DNA of 64,000 bases from Pichia kudriavzevii (lineage: Eukaryota; Ascomycota; Pichiomycetes; Pichiales; Pichiaceae): assembly GCF_003054445.1 (NCBI RefSeq), contig NC_042508.1:434001-498000 (forward strand), read 5' to 3'. Below the pieces are notes generated by a model. That model had not been told where the DNA came from, searched no databases, and worked only from the letters and a program-made list of their open reading frames with translations. A program made the translations under genes and the position numbers. This document shows positions 32,232 through 41,780 of the stretch, in pieces (within the stretch, counting starts at the first letter, position 1; each line of letters starts with the position of its first letter).

Positions 32232-32783
32232 ATGTTCAGAGCGCTCAACATCCACAGGGCAATGGCGTCTGCTTTCAAGACAAGTGCATCCTCCCTCATA
32301 GCCCCAAGACTGGCGATTGCCAACAACTTTATTAATCTGCAATCGCAGACCTCGTTGCTGAAGCCTTCATCGGTTTTGCAGCTATCGCAGCAAAGAAACG
32401 CAACGTTAAACCAAATCAGGAAAGGTAGGGGCTTGATCACTAGGAAAAAGAGACCTACCAAGTCCCCCCATTTGGAAAACTGTCCAATCAAGAAAGGTGT
32501 GGTGCTCAGAGTCATGATTTTGAAACCTAAGAAGCCAAACTCTGCGCAGAGAAAGGCTGCGAGAGTTAGGCTAACGAACGGGGAGGTTGTGTCTGCTTAC
32601 ATTCCCGGCATTGGCCACAACTGCCAAGAACACTCGGTTGTTTATGTGAGGGGTGGTAGATCCCAAGATTTACCTGGTGTTAAGTACCATTTGGTGAGAG
32701 GTGCAATGGATTTATCTGGTGTGGCCAACAGAGCCACTTCGAGGTCTAAATATGGTGCAAAAAAGCCCCAATCTAAGGAATGA
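32232..32783 (+). CDS. MRPS12: Mitochondrial ribosomal protein uS12m
   Basis: Small-subunit mitoribosome protein uS12, which shapes the decoding centre. The open frame reaches back to 32184 but begins with GTG; ATG at 32232 gives 183 residues with a Ser/Ala/Arg-rich presequence (about 1-60). The conserved core shows [22 protein letters not shown] (the PNSA loop) and [16 protein letters not shown]. cerevisiae Mrps12 is 153, so the N-terminal extension is longer here; ATG at 32262 is an alternative start. It converges on DBP6 with 34 bp between stops. Confidence 0.95.
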   Translation: MFRALNIHRAMASAFKTSASSLIAPRLAIANNFINLQSQTSLLKPSSVLQLSQQRNATLNQIRKGRGLITRKKRPTKSPHLENCPIKKGVVLRVMILKPKKPNSAQRKAARVRLTNGEVVSAYIPGIGHNCQEHSVVYVRGGRSQDLPGVKYHLVRGAMDLSGVANRATSRSKYGAKKPQSKE

Positions 32784-32817
32784 TTAAGGGCCTCTCTTAC
32801 TTGTATATACTCTATAT

Positions 32818-34806
32818 CTATAAATCTCTTAGACACTCTTGATAGATTTGTTTATCCATCTCGCCAATAGTTAGAACAAACTCATCCACTTCGTCCTTGC
32901 CCCAAAGCTCCTCGTCGTGCTCCTTATTGAACTTGATGTCGGTGATGGGCTTCCCGTTTCTGTTGATTTGTTGGCCAGAATAAACGATCCTTTTGAACCA
33001 TTTAAACTCACCTTCTCCAAAACACATTGTGATTGCATTTCCCAAATTCCCAGCCCTAGCTGTTCTACCTATCCGGTGGATATACTCCTTTGTGGATCCT
33101 GGCAAATCGTAGTTGATAACAAACTTTATAGAGGTCAAGTTTATACCTCTACTCAATAAATCCGTACAAATCAAAATACCACCGTTTTCATCGAAATTCT
33201 TCAGTATCTTCATCCTCTCCAGGTTATCCATCATCGAATTGATATTGCCAATCCTTAGTTTAAGTCTTAACTTCATTACTAGTAAATTGAGCAATTTACT
33301 TAACCGAATCGTTGATTCATTACTTTTGGTGAATATTAGCCCAAAGTTATCATATCTGAATTTCTCCTTATCGATCCACTCGAATAATCTAAGTAATATC
33401 AGCGGCTTGAAATATGACAGCTTTTCAGATACATTCAAAAGTTTCTCATTCAATGTTCTCGGTAATTGATATAGTTCATTGTTATTGGTTGAATTGACAA
33501 TAACTAATCTTGGTTTGAATAATCTCAAATGTGTTAATTTCTCACTGTTGGTCGTTAAGGTTGCACTTAAAACGATTTTGATACACCTTAGCTTGAACGT
33601 CACATCTAAACCCTCATTTTCAACATTGCTTATTCTTTCAATCTTATTCATTACTAGATCACACCAATCTTGGAAGTTTTGATTCAATAACCGGTCCGCT
33701 TCATCAACAACCAGAAATCTCAGTGACTTCATACTGATTACTTCCAAGTGTTCAACCAATCTACCCGGTGTAGTTATCAAAATATCAGTCAGATTAGACT
33801 CGATTCTCAATTTTTCTCCTTGAATACTTAAGTCGCCGCCTGATTTCAATGCCATTACATTTATATCTGTACCCTTGGTTAATTTCAATGCATCTGAATA
33901 AACTTGTTGGACTAGAGGCTTTGTAGGCACAATAATAATTGCTTGTATTCCAGAATCTTTTATCCTTAGCTTTTGGGTGTAACCCATAATATATTGTACA
34001 ATGGGAATTAAATATGACAATGTTTTACCAGAACCAGTAGCTGCATTGATCAAATAATCACCTCTTGGGGTAGGATCCAATCTGCCACGTTTGATGTCTT
34101 TTAGTAACTCTTCGATGAGCGTGACCTGGACAGAAAAGGCATTCTCAATCTTAAACTCATTGTACAGATTTCTCAATATTATGTCCATCAACGCTGGATC
34201 AAAATCTTTGAATGGTTTACTTAGGCTCGAATCATAAAATGCTGGCTTTGTCAACCAATCCAAACTTTTGTTCTTGTGTAGCTGTGAATATAGCTGCTTA
34301 TCTCTAGGAAGTTTAGGTTGAGGTAATGGAGCAACGTCTTTATATTCAATTGGTTCGTCTTTCTCATCTACTTCCTCTTCAACTGCTAAACTCGGTTGTT
34401 TATTCATAACTTGTTGAAACCTAGATATAATAGAGGCATGTGGTGTATCAATCTGGATATCATCTCTCTCCATTACATCACCTTCTGCTACTTTATCAAC
34501 AGTTTCATCTTGCGAAATTTCTGCATTCAACTCTGGTTCGGATTCGTCCTCTGATTCTGATTCCTCTTCAAATTCTGAGCCCATACTTTCACGCTTTCTT
34601 TTCAATACTTTTTCATCTTCACTTACATCCATTGAATCCTCAACATGTGCCACACTATCTCTCATTTCTACATCTGGCTGAATCTCCGCAATTGCTGAAC
34701 CTTGGAGTTTTCTCGCCTTGATCTTCTTCAAAAGTTCAGACCTTCTTCCACTCAACTCCCCAGATGTGCCTGGTTTTGTATTCGGATCATACCTTTTCGA
34801 AAACAT
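32818..34806 (-). CDS. DBP6: ATP-dependent RNA helicase Dbp6 (60S biogenesis)
   Basis: DEAD-box helicase needed early in 60S subunit assembly with Dbp9, Rsa3, Npa1 and Npa2. The 662 residues start M-F-S-K-R-Y-D-P, like Dbp6 M-F-A-S-R-F-D-P, followed by an acidic region (about 45-150). Core motifs: A-A-T-G-S-G-K-T (motif I, about 254-261), P-T-K-P-L, T-P-G-R-L, D-E-A-D (about 368), S-A-T-L-T, and H-R-I-G-R-T-A-R-A (motif VI). W-L-T-K-P-A-F-Y-D-S-S-L before the core is Dbp6-like. S. cerevisiae Dbp6 is 629. MRPS12 is a close neighbour of DBP6 in S. cerevisiae too. Confidence 0.93.
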   Translation of the reverse strand: MFSKRYDPNTKPGTSGELSGRRSELLKKIKARKLQGSAIAEIQPDVEMRDSVAHVEDSMDVSEDEKVLKRKRESMGSEFEEESESEDESEPELNAEISQDETVDKVAEGDVMERDDIQIDTPHASIISRFQQVMNKQPSLAVEEEVDEKDEPIEYKDVAPLPQPKLPRDKQLYSQLHKNKSLDWLTKPAFYDSSLSKPFKDFDPALMDIILRNLYNEFKIENAFSVQVTLIEELLKDIKRGRLDPTPRGDYLINAATGSGKTLSYLIPIVQYIMGYTQKLRIKDSGIQAIIIVPTKPLVQQVYSDALKLTKGTDINVMALKSGGDLSIQGEKLRIESNLTDILITTPGRLVEHLEVISMKSLRFLVVDEADRLLNQNFQDWCDLVMNKIERISNVENEGLDVTFKLRCIKIVLSATLTTNSEKLTHLRLFKPRLVIVNSTNNNELYQLPRTLNEKLLNVSEKLSYFKPLILLRLFEWIDKEKFRYDNFGLIFTKSNESTIRLSKLLNLLVMKLRLKLRIGNINSMMDNLERMKILKNFDENGGILICTDLLSRGINLTSIKFVINYDLPGSTKEYIHRIGRTARAGNLGNAITMCFGEGEFKWFKRIVYSGQQINRNGKPITDIKFNKEHDEELWGKDEVDEFVLTIGEMDKQIYQECLRDL

Positions 34807-34931
34807 TATTGTGCTGACAATTCAGTACCAATTTCCTTCCAAAATTGAATGAATTAAAAAATTCATGAATATATAAAATGTAAGATACGAAAAAAAAAAA
34901 TATTTCCGTTTCTTTTTCGTGTATTCGCAAG

Positions 34932-34938
34932 CGGGTAA
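34932..34938 (-). promoter_or_regulatory. Reb1-type site upstream of DBP6
   Basis: CGGGTAA, an exact Reb1 consensus, about 126 bp before the DBP6 ATG. General regulatory factor sites at this distance are common in yeast housekeeping promoters. Confidence 0.5.
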
Positions 34939-35050
34939 TAAAGAAGGAATTTTACGTTTGGCAGATCGACAGCCTATCCAGCCTTCGAAATACATCCTTC
35001 TCATACAATAAATAGATTATCAAGAACAAACTAAATAGCATTTATACATA

Positions 35051-36298
35051 TCAACTTTCAATACCAGTAGCCACTTTTGAAAGGCCACTTTTGTCTCGCT
35101 CTTCGATATCTTGTTGCATTGCCTCGATCTCTCTCTGTAACTCGGAAACCTGTCTCTGGAATTTCTTCCCATAATAGTCAATATAATAGGTTGCACCGTT
35201 GTACGTTGCGTAGAAGAAAATAAATGACACAAATGCAGAACAAAGATGTCTATGCTTGTATAATAAAGGACACAAGGACATTGTAATCAGTTGATATCCA
35301 TATTGAATCAAAGTAAATGCAACTAGCGGCAATGGGTCCGGTAATGAGTTAATGAACCTAACGAATTTGTGGGTGTTCATTGATTTACGCAAATATTCAA
35401 AGGATGTCACTTTTCCCTTTTTAATCTTATCAGCTTTCCTAATGGTAATGAAATAGTGATATCCGAGTTGCCAAATCAAATACAGTAACGAGGTTTGCAA
35501 GATACCATACATGATGTCCCATTGTTGCAATTTAACGGAGCCACTAAACCTCTCCAATTTGTACTCATGTGATAGCTGGTGTGTTATTACGTACATTGTC
35601 ACGCTTGGCAAAACATGGATAAAAGTCGAAGTAATTTTCTCAATACTATGTAAAACCAGCTTGTTTTTCCATGTTATAACTGCAAATGATAATGACCCCC
35701 AAGAAAATGAGCAGCAGGCAATATATAGACTTTGTGAATCAGGTAATATCCAAATGTAAATCAGTAATAAATAATTCACATAATAGCACAAATCCGCAAG
35801 AAAGTAACCATAATCTCGTTTGTAATACGTCAACAATCTGATGGGCATAAGAATAGCAAACATGACGGAGTATAAGATATGAATATACTCAGGAGAATGA
35901 CCAATAAGATAACCAATGAAGAATATCATATAAACTGAAAATGAGAAAAACAACTTCTCAGTGCTTGATGCCTTCTCAGTTTCATTGACCTTGAGATAAA
36001 CTTGGTCAAGCTTAATATGTAAGAATCTTTTGATCTCCTTCAAGTCCTCCTTACTCAAATTGATATTTGCCGATTTTTTCTTATCATTGTAAACTTTGCG
36101 TACCCATTTATAAGTGTCGTCTTTCTTCTTCCTCAATTCCAAGTTTAGAGTAGTTGGCTGTAGAAGATCCAGCAAAGTTACCCCTTCGAAGAAAGGAGCG
36201 TCTGATGAGGACAAATCAGCATATGCATTGCTGCTAGATTCATCGCTAGTGGGTGTACAGGAGCATCCATTATCTTTCTCCATATTGTCAATGTCCAT
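35051..36298 (-). CDS. GPC1: Glycerophosphocholine acyltransferase Gpc1
   Basis: ER enzyme that acylates glycerophosphocholine to lyso-phosphatidylcholine (YGR149W/DUF2838 family), allowing phosphatidylcholine salvage. The 415 residues have a soluble N-terminal 110 residues, then about eight membrane helices between 115 and 375. Family-typical stretches are G-Y-F-L-A-D-L-C-Y-Y-V-N, S-F-S-W-G-S-L-S-F-A, W-K-N-K-L-V-L-H-S and T-S-T-F-I-H-V-L-P. A C-terminal coiled segment follows (V-S-E-L-Q-R-E-I-E-A-M-Q). S. cerevisiae Gpc1 is 432. It is divergent from the orphan gene at 36967. Confidence 0.88.
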   Translation of the reverse strand: MDIDNMEKDNGCSCTPTSDESSSNAYADLSSSDAPFFEGVTLLDLLQPTTLNLELRKKKDDTYKWVRKVYNDKKKSANINLSKEDLKEIKRFLHIKLDQVYLKVNETEKASSTEKLFFSFSVYMIFFIGYLIGHSPEYIHILYSVMFAILMPIRLLTYYKRDYGYFLADLCYYVNYLLLIYIWILPDSQSLYIACCSFSWGSLSFAVITWKNKLVLHSIEKITSTFIHVLPSVTMYVITHQLSHEYKLERFSGSVKLQQWDIMYGILQTSLLYLIWQLGYHYFITIRKADKIKKGKVTSFEYLRKSMNTHKFVRFINSLPDPLPLVAFTLIQYGYQLITMSLCPLLYKHRHLCSAFVSFIFFYATYNGATYYIDYYGKKFQRQVSELQREIEAMQQDIEERDKSGLSKVATGIES

Positions 36299-36966
36299 TG
36301 TTACGTATGTCCCTACAAGTCATAAGAACAAACAAAGAAAGGAGCACAGACGATACATATGATAGCCTCGTCCCGAAAGTGTATTTTCACATGTCCAATA
36401 GTGGCACTATGGTATCAATTTTTTTTCTTTCTCAATTCCTTTTTCTTCTTGATCTTCCATAAACAATCTTTATTTCATGGGGATCTCCCTTATTGAGTGT
36501 TCGTGTTGACCTCTTTCTTCTTTTCCAGTCTCCAGTTTTTTTTTTTACTTTTTCATAGTGAAATATCATGTTTGTACATGGATTGTTATTTTTTCAGAAA
36601 TATTCAAGATTCGTTGAGTTTTTTGATGTAGAAATAATGGTTGTATGAAAATCCTATGTCTCTACATTGGGCAATAAAATAAAAGATGGGCAATAACATC
36701 GATAAGTAGACCAAACACGTTTATATACAGACACTTCCACCCGATTTGGTAAGGATCTATGGTAACTATATCACATACGTACCACTGTACAACCATTTAA
36801 AAGATTATCAATCCCGAGAAACGGGGGATAAAAAAACAGGTTGAGCCTCCGATGCGAATAAAGAAATCAAATTAGAAAAGATTTTTATTTTGACTGAATG
36901 TATAGAATATTTCAAGTAATTCCTTTCTCTTTCTTTTAAACCTTTAAACGCCTTTCAGTGAAAAGA
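36299..36966. other. Divergent spacer GPC1 / orphan gene
   Basis: 668 bp with several T-runs (for example 36419-36430 and 36535-36546) and A/T-rich DNA. No convincing gene, RNA or strong motif is seen. Confidence 0.4.
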
Positions 36967-37971
36967 ATGGCCGTTACCAGAAGCCAGGCAAATCCAAGAA
37001 AGTTCAAGTCGATAAAAGTAAATAATAGTGCTTTTGAAATCAACGATGCCTCAAAGCAAAAGAAAAGTGTGAAAACTACAAAATCTTCAAATATAAAGGC
37101 AGCATCCAAAGATGATACCAACACATCAAAATCTACCCCCTGCAAGACTTCGGATAACCATAGAAAAAACGAAAAAAGTGATACAAAGAGAAAACCAAAC
37201 GATGTCGATAACAAAGATGAGTCTAAGTGCGGCAGTGAACATAAGGGGAAACGAATACCTGCTTATAAAATAGAACAGTTACAACGGTTACAAAAACTGG
37301 TCGATATGTCATCTGTTGCTAAACCAAAGGGTCCAATTACATCTAGAGATTCTTTAAAGAGTTCTAAAATGACACAAAACTTGAAGTTAAAACTGAATCA
37401 GGACAATAAAAGTAGAATTAGTAATGTAACTAATTATGATCCTGTACGAAAAAAATATCTTGATGGAAAACTAGATCATGCTGAACTCGATAAAGTAAGA
37501 GAGAGGTATGTGAAGATAAGGAAATTTAAGGATGTGAAGGCTCCGAAGCTGCACCAAGATAAACTGCTCCAAAGGGTCCTAAATGAAATTAGTGAAGATA
37601 ATAAGCGACTAAAATACTGGACTTCGCATAATCCACAGTTAGACCTGGAAACTTTTTTAGGTGATGAATATGTGCTTAATGAAAGTAAATTAGGCTATCT
37701 GGGGGTGGATGCTTCACAAAGAGAAAGTTTACTAGAACAAAAATCGGCCGGTCAAGGGATAGGTGCTTCATTGGATGGAGGTGAAACAAACGTGAGGTAT
37801 AAAAGAATAGATATAAAGAAGGAGGAAGAATCAAGTGATTTGAAGAACCTGCTCAACGCCTTAGATACAATGAAGGATGTTGAGATGGTCGATGAAAACT
37901 CGGTTTTCGATGGATTGGAGCTAGAGGATTTCACCGTTATAAAGAAATATCCATTTGCAAAAAAAGTATAG
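36967..37971 (+). CDS. Uncharacterised basic/charged protein, probably nuclear
   Basis: I do not recognise this gene. The frame extends to a GTG at 36958; the ATG at 36967 gives 334 residues. The first 100 are Lys/Ser-rich and look disordered (T-R-S-Q-A-N-P-R-K-F-K at the start). A central helical stretch follows (about 160-205: K-K-Y-L-D-G-K-L-D-H-A-E-L-D-K-V-R-E-R-Y), then a segment with R-L-K-Y-W and L-D-L-E-T-F-L-G-D-E-Y, and an acidic C-terminus (D-G-L-E-L-E-D-F-T-V-I-K-K-Y) ending in Lys-Lys-Val. No membrane segments or known catalytic motifs. Charge pattern suggests a chromatin, kinetochore or nucleolar protein, but that is inference. Codon use resembles its neighbours, so I take it as real. 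Confidence 0.75.
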   Translation: MAVTRSQANPRKFKSIKVNNSAFEINDASKQKKSVKTTKSSNIKAASKDDTNTSKSTPCKTSDNHRKNEKSDTKRKPNDVDNKDESKCGSEHKGKRIPAYKIEQLQRLQKLVDMSSVAKPKGPITSRDSLKSSKMTQNLKLKLNQDNKSRISNVTNYDPVRKKYLDGKLDHAELDKVRERYVKIRKFKDVKAPKLHQDKLLQRVLNEISEDNKRLKYWTSHNPQLDLETFLGDEYVLNESKLGYLGVDASQRESLLEQKSAGQGIGASLDGGETNVRYKRIDIKKEEESSDLKNLLNALDTMKDVEMVDENSVFDGLELEDFTVIKKYPFAKKV

Positions 37972-38205
37972 TAGATGTTAATCTTTGAGGTCATATAGTC
38001 ATGTAAGCAGTCACCCTGAATGCATCGGATGTGCTTTATACTTTTAATTCAGTAATACACTAGAAGGATACAACGGTTTGTATTCGCCTTAAAATGTTAT
38101 TCTGCTTTTGTCTCTCACAATTTTTAGAAGTATCGTGGAGAAGTCTTTAAGCCAAATTTTCTTTGTGACAGCCATCAAGGTCATCCATATCAATGTATTC
38201 TAAAT

Positions 38206-38997
38206 TTAACGTTGGTGCAACGTTTCCTCTGTTTCTCTTTCAAAATCTAACTCATTATCGGCATTTATTGGCTCAAGCTGTATATCATCATCCACGTCTC
38301 CTTGTGCTTGATCTCTTATTTCTTGCTCTTGATTGTTCCTTAATTCCATGGGCTGTTGAACATTATTTAAGAAATTCCATTCCCATATAGGACGGAGTAT
38401 GGTTTTCGTTCCTTGTAAAAGAGGAATTTGTTCATCCAGAAACCAGTAAAGGTGACCAATACAAATTCCCGATAGTTCAATTAGCCATTTTTTCTTATCT
38501 CTGGCCCCTAAAATGGCAACTTCCAGAGCAAATGAAATCCATGGGATCCAGATATGCCTGACAAGAAAAAAGGCAAAAAATACTTCAGCATCGGAGTTTT
38601 TCTTCGTCCATATATACAACATTGCATCCCGAAAAGTAGGACCGTATAATTTCAAATTTGTAACATAGGTCGAATATAGAACAATAAAACACGTTAAAAT
38701 AAATAAGTTCCAAAAGAACTTTTTGGAAGATTGTGCTGCTTGTTCCAATGAGTTCGCATATCTTGCAAAGAAATACAGCCTTGTAACAAAATTCAATGAT
38801 ATAGTACCGTTATATAGTATGTTCAACGGAATCTTCCATAGTTGGTCTTTATCAAAGCCTGCATTTGAATTGAGAGTTATATCTGATAATTTTACATATC
38901 CTAAATGTTCAGCTATGGCTAATCCCACAGATCCAATAACATAAATTCGAGTGACTGGTAGCACGGTATGCAACCATTGCAATGGCATACCCTCCAT
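38206..38997 (-). CDS. Derlin family ERAD protein (Der1-like)
   Basis: Rhomboid-like pseudoprotease of the derlin family, part of the Hrd1 channel that moves luminal misfolded proteins out of the ER. The 263 residues begin near a derlin signature (P-L-Q-W-L-H-T-V-L-P-V-T-R-I-Y), with about five or six membrane segments up to residue 195, a F-V-T-R-L-Y-F-F region after TM2 and G-H-L-Y-W-F-L-D-E near the last helix. The C-terminal tail (about 210-263) is acidic and lacks an evident SHP box, favouring Der1 over the Cdc48-binding Dfm1. Der1 in S. cerevisiae is 211 residues. No rhomboid Ser/His catalytic pair is visible, as expected for derlins. Confidence 0.8.
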   Translation of the reverse strand: MEGMPLQWLHTVLPVTRIYVIGSVGLAIAEHLGYVKLSDITLNSNAGFDKDQLWKIPLNILYNGTISLNFVTRLYFFARYANSLEQAAQSSKKFFWNLFILTCFIVLYSTYVTNLKLYGPTFRDAMLYIWTKKNSDAEVFFAFFLVRHIWIPWISFALEVAILGARDKKKWLIELSGICIGHLYWFLDEQIPLLQGTKTILRPIWEWNFLNNVQQPMELRNNQEQEIRDQAQGDVDDDIQLEPINADNELDFERETEETLHQR

Positions 38998-39213
38998 TTT
39001 AAAGGTGTTTGTTGTTGGCTTGAACTCGTATACTGTAGATCGAGTGTTAAGGATATCATTATTTAGTGCTGTACGAGTGGCAACATAAATTACCTATTTT
39101 GAAAGTGAGCATGTTTTTTTTTCCGAATCTTGAAATTTGCTCAGCTTTTTATTTCTATAAAAGGGAAAAGGCTCTCCCATAATTGCCATCATCTATCTAT
39201 TCTTCTAGTGAAT

Positions 39214-40137
39214 ATGAGTATTTCATCTACAAATGAGTCTCTTTATTTGAAGTTGGTGGAGCCTTTCACATATTTACGTGAAAATACGAAAGGAAAAGGA
39301 TTTAGAAATACACTATTATCGTGTTTTAATCTCTACTTCAACCTTGGGGATGATGACCTTAAGTTGGTACAAGAAGTCATTGACATTTTGCACAACTCAA
39401 GTTTACTAATAGATGATGTTGAGGATGATGGTGTCATCAGAAGGGGCGTGCCGTGTGCCCATCGGATATTTGGTATTGGTAATACAATCAACGCAGGAAA
39501 TATGATGTATTTCAAAGCATGGGAGAGCCTATTGCAGCTAAACATACCTAGATTGAGTGAAGTTTATGTTGCGAGTATGATGAAGCTACATTTTGGTCAG
39601 GGTTTAGAACTTTATTGGAGAGACAATAAGAAATGTCCTACTGAGGAGGAGTATCTTGAAATGGTCGTTTGTAAAACAGGTGAATTATTCAAACTGGGTG
39701 TCTCAATTATGGAATGTGTTTCGATAAATAGAGGCATGTCTTTAGACGTCCATATAACCGAGGGTATCAAGAAATTTTGTGACATTCTTGGTATGTTTTA
39801 TCAAATCAAGAATGATGTTGATGACTTAGTTGATGGGGACGACGGAATTGAGTTTGCCCATGACTTGAAAGAAGGGAAGTATTCCTTTCCCATTCAGTAT
39901 TGTATAAATATGAAAAATATGAAACTAGGAATTGGCAAGAAAGACATGAGTGTCAATGAGAGACGTGTTATCGTCACCCAAATTGCGGATGCTGGTGGCA
40001 TCAGATACAGTCAGGAATACATGTTCCGCCTACAAGGAGATGCACAAACATTACTCCATTCCATGGCATCATTGTCTTCCTCAGCAAAATGTGATGAAAT
40101 GGTGAAGAAATTGGTCTCTATCGTCTCTAAGGATTAA
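39214..40137 (+). CDS. BTS1: Geranylgeranyl diphosphate synthase
   Basis: Makes GGPP from FPP and IPP, the donor for protein geranylgeranylation (Rab and Rho proteins). The open frame starts at a TTG (39130); ATG at 39214 gives 307 residues. First aspartate-rich motif D-D-V-E-D at residues 67-71 in L-L-I-D-D-V-E-D-D-G-V-I-R-R-G, second motif N-D-V-D-D at 200-204, plus G-K-Y-S-F-P-I-Q-Y near the C-terminus. S. cerevisiae Bts1 is 335. It is divergent from the derlin gene. Confidence 0.94.
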   Translation: MSISSTNESLYLKLVEPFTYLRENTKGKGFRNTLLSCFNLYFNLGDDDLKLVQEVIDILHNSSLLIDDVEDDGVIRRGVPCAHRIFGIGNTINAGNMMYFKAWESLLQLNIPRLSEVYVASMMKLHFGQGLELYWRDNKKCPTEEEYLEMVVCKTGELFKLGVSIMECVSINRGMSLDVHITEGIKKFCDILGMFYQIKNDVDDLVDGDDGIEFAHDLKEGKYSFPIQYCINMKNMKLGIGKKDMSVNERRVIVTQIADAGGIRYSQEYMFRLQGDAQTLLHSMASLSSSAKCDEMVKKLVSIVSKD

Positions 40138-40270
40138 AATCAACAAAAAAAGAAAAAATAAAGTTAAAATAAAACTAAAAACATGAAAAATAAAAATAAA
40201 AATAAAAATGAAAATAAATATGCAAATAAAAATGAAAATAAAATCGAAAAATTAATTCTAAAAATTATTT
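40138..40270. repeat. A-rich simple repeat 3' of BTS1
   Basis: About 130 bp almost without C, built from AAAAATAAAAATA-type units with scattered ATGAAAATA variants. It lies directly after the BTS1 stop and is probably a slippage-prone 3' untranslated/terminator region. A/T-rich tracts like this can also act in replication origins, but no origin consensus was verified. Confidence 0.6.
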
Positions 40271-40331
40271 TTTGAAGACTGCGCGTGATTGCTCAAGCCC
40301 TCCCGTGCACCTTGCCGTGTTTAACTGTCGG

Positions 40332-40336
40332 CCAAT
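40332..40336 (+). promoter_or_regulatory. CCAAT (HAP) site upstream of COX6
   Basis: GGCCAATAAG (TTATTGGCC on the other strand) lies about 250 bp before the COX6 ATG and matches the Hap2/3/4/5 TNATTGGY site. COX6 is a classic HAP-activated respiratory gene in S. cerevisiae. The rest of the 448 bp spacer 40138-40585 has a G/C-richer stretch (40275-40360) and no gene. Confidence 0.5.
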
Positions 40337-40585
40337 AAGAGACGAGAACCACGATAGTTCTTCCCCCATAGTGTAATGTTTCCACTTTGGGTATTGGATA
40401 CTGTCGAGGATTCCTTTCATGGCGTTACTCTCGTTTGCACACAGCGGGTCCCTATTGTCAGTGTCCTCACTGGTTGGATGAACATTCAAATTATTGCAAC
40501 CTTGAAGAGTTTAAAGAGTCGCCCACCTTACATCTTCCAAAGCCCGGCTTTTTCTTGTTAACAATTCACACATCAGAAGACCAAC

Positions 40586-41017
40586 ATGTTTGCAAACACC
40601 ATTAGAGCTGCAATTAGACAAAACACCAGATTTGCTGTTAACCCAGCAAGACAACAATTAATTAACAAGTCTTTAATTGCTTCAACTATCAGAAACTACT
40701 CTGACCACCATGAGGAGACCTTTGATGAGTTCTCCACCAGATACGAAAAGGAATTTGAAGAAGCATACGATTTATTTGAAGTCCAAAGAGTCTTGAATAA
40801 CTGTTTCTCCTATGATTTAGTTCCATCTCCATCTGTCATTGAAAAGGCTTTGAGAGCATGTAGAAGAGTCAATGACTACGCTACTGCGGTCAGAGTCTTT
40901 GAAGGTTTGAAGTTTAAGGTCGAAAACAAGGAACAATACGAGGCTTACTTGGAAGAATTAAAGGATGTTAGAGCTGAATTAGGTATTGATTTAAAGGAAG
41001 AATTATTCCAAGAATAA
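40586..41017 (+). CDS. COX6: Cytochrome c oxidase subunit VI (Cox5A type)
   Basis: Nuclear-encoded subunit of respiratory complex IV on the matrix face. The 143 residues comprise an arginine/asparagine-rich presequence (about 1-38, ending near R-N-Y-S-D) and a helical TPR-like domain with H-E-E-T-F-D-E-F-S-T-R-Y-E-K, V-P-S-P-S-V-I-E-K-A-L-R-A-C-R-R and N-D-Y-A-T-A-V-R-V-F-E-G. S. cerevisiae Cox6 is 148. A CCAAT site lies upstream. Confidence 0.97.
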   Translation: MFANTIRAAIRQNTRFAVNPARQQLINKSLIASTIRNYSDHHEETFDEFSTRYEKEFEEAYDLFEVQRVLNNCFSYDLVPSPSVIEKALRACRRVNDYATAVRVFEGLKFKVENKEQYEAYLEELKDVRAELGIDLKEELFQE

Positions 41018-41780
41018 ATTAATTCACCCCTAAAGTTAATCCAATAAAAAACGACTAATCATTATTCATCATTTCATATCAATCATTCCGATATATATAA
41101 TATATTTATAAAGCAATCTTACGAAAAAAAATTTTAACGAAAAAAAGATGAAAAAAATACAGAAATTGAAACTTGTTGAGAATTACGGTTCATGTCTTCA
41201 GTTTTTTATACGTTTTTTTCGTTCTTTTCCCAATATTACTTTGATTTCTTTCGATTACTTTAGAATGATATTATGATGTGATGATTGTGATTGTAGGTGT
41301 TTTTTATGATAGGCTGACTTTGTGTCCTTTTTTTACTTGTTACCATTTATACCGTTTCACTACCCAGTCTTATTCCTTTCTTTATTATTTATTTCTTGAC
41401 AACTTTTTTCTTAGTTTTAGATTCACTACTTATTGTATACTTTTAATAGAATAGTTTATTCATGTTTCCCGACTTACTTGACAGGACAGTTAGCTAAAAA
41501 AAAATTCGAGGAAAAAGGAAAACCTGCATAAGAAACTTTCATTATCTCCGCATTGGGAAAATTGTAAACACCAGAGCATCTACACGCTCGCTGTGCATCT
41601 GGATTTTGGATAATAAACATAGTTCTTTTCCTATCTTTAATACTCTAGAAAAACAATACCAGAAAAAAAATCCACAATCAACCGTACAATTCCTTTACAT
41701 CTTTTTTATATTTGAATTATCGGTGTTTGTATTTTTCAAGTTGATTGGTCTTCTTCAAATCATTCTTCCAATAAAGTATA
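41018..41780. promoter_or_regulatory. COX6-MYO1 spacer
   Basis: 763 bp, strongly A/T-rich, holding the COX6 terminator (TATATAATATATTTATA near 41092) and the MYO1 promoter. A frame at 41606-41800 overlapping the MYO1 start begins at TTG, so it is not a true upstream ORF. GTGATGAT and GCTGACT near 41280-41320 recall snoRNA C and D boxes, but they are only about 40 nt apart, too close for a yeast box C/D RNA. Confidence 0.45.

Noticed and set aside
41270-41320. Possible box C/D snoRNA (GTGATGAT ... CTGA)
   Set aside because: The boxes are about 40 nt apart with no terminal stem; too small for a yeast C/D snoRNA.
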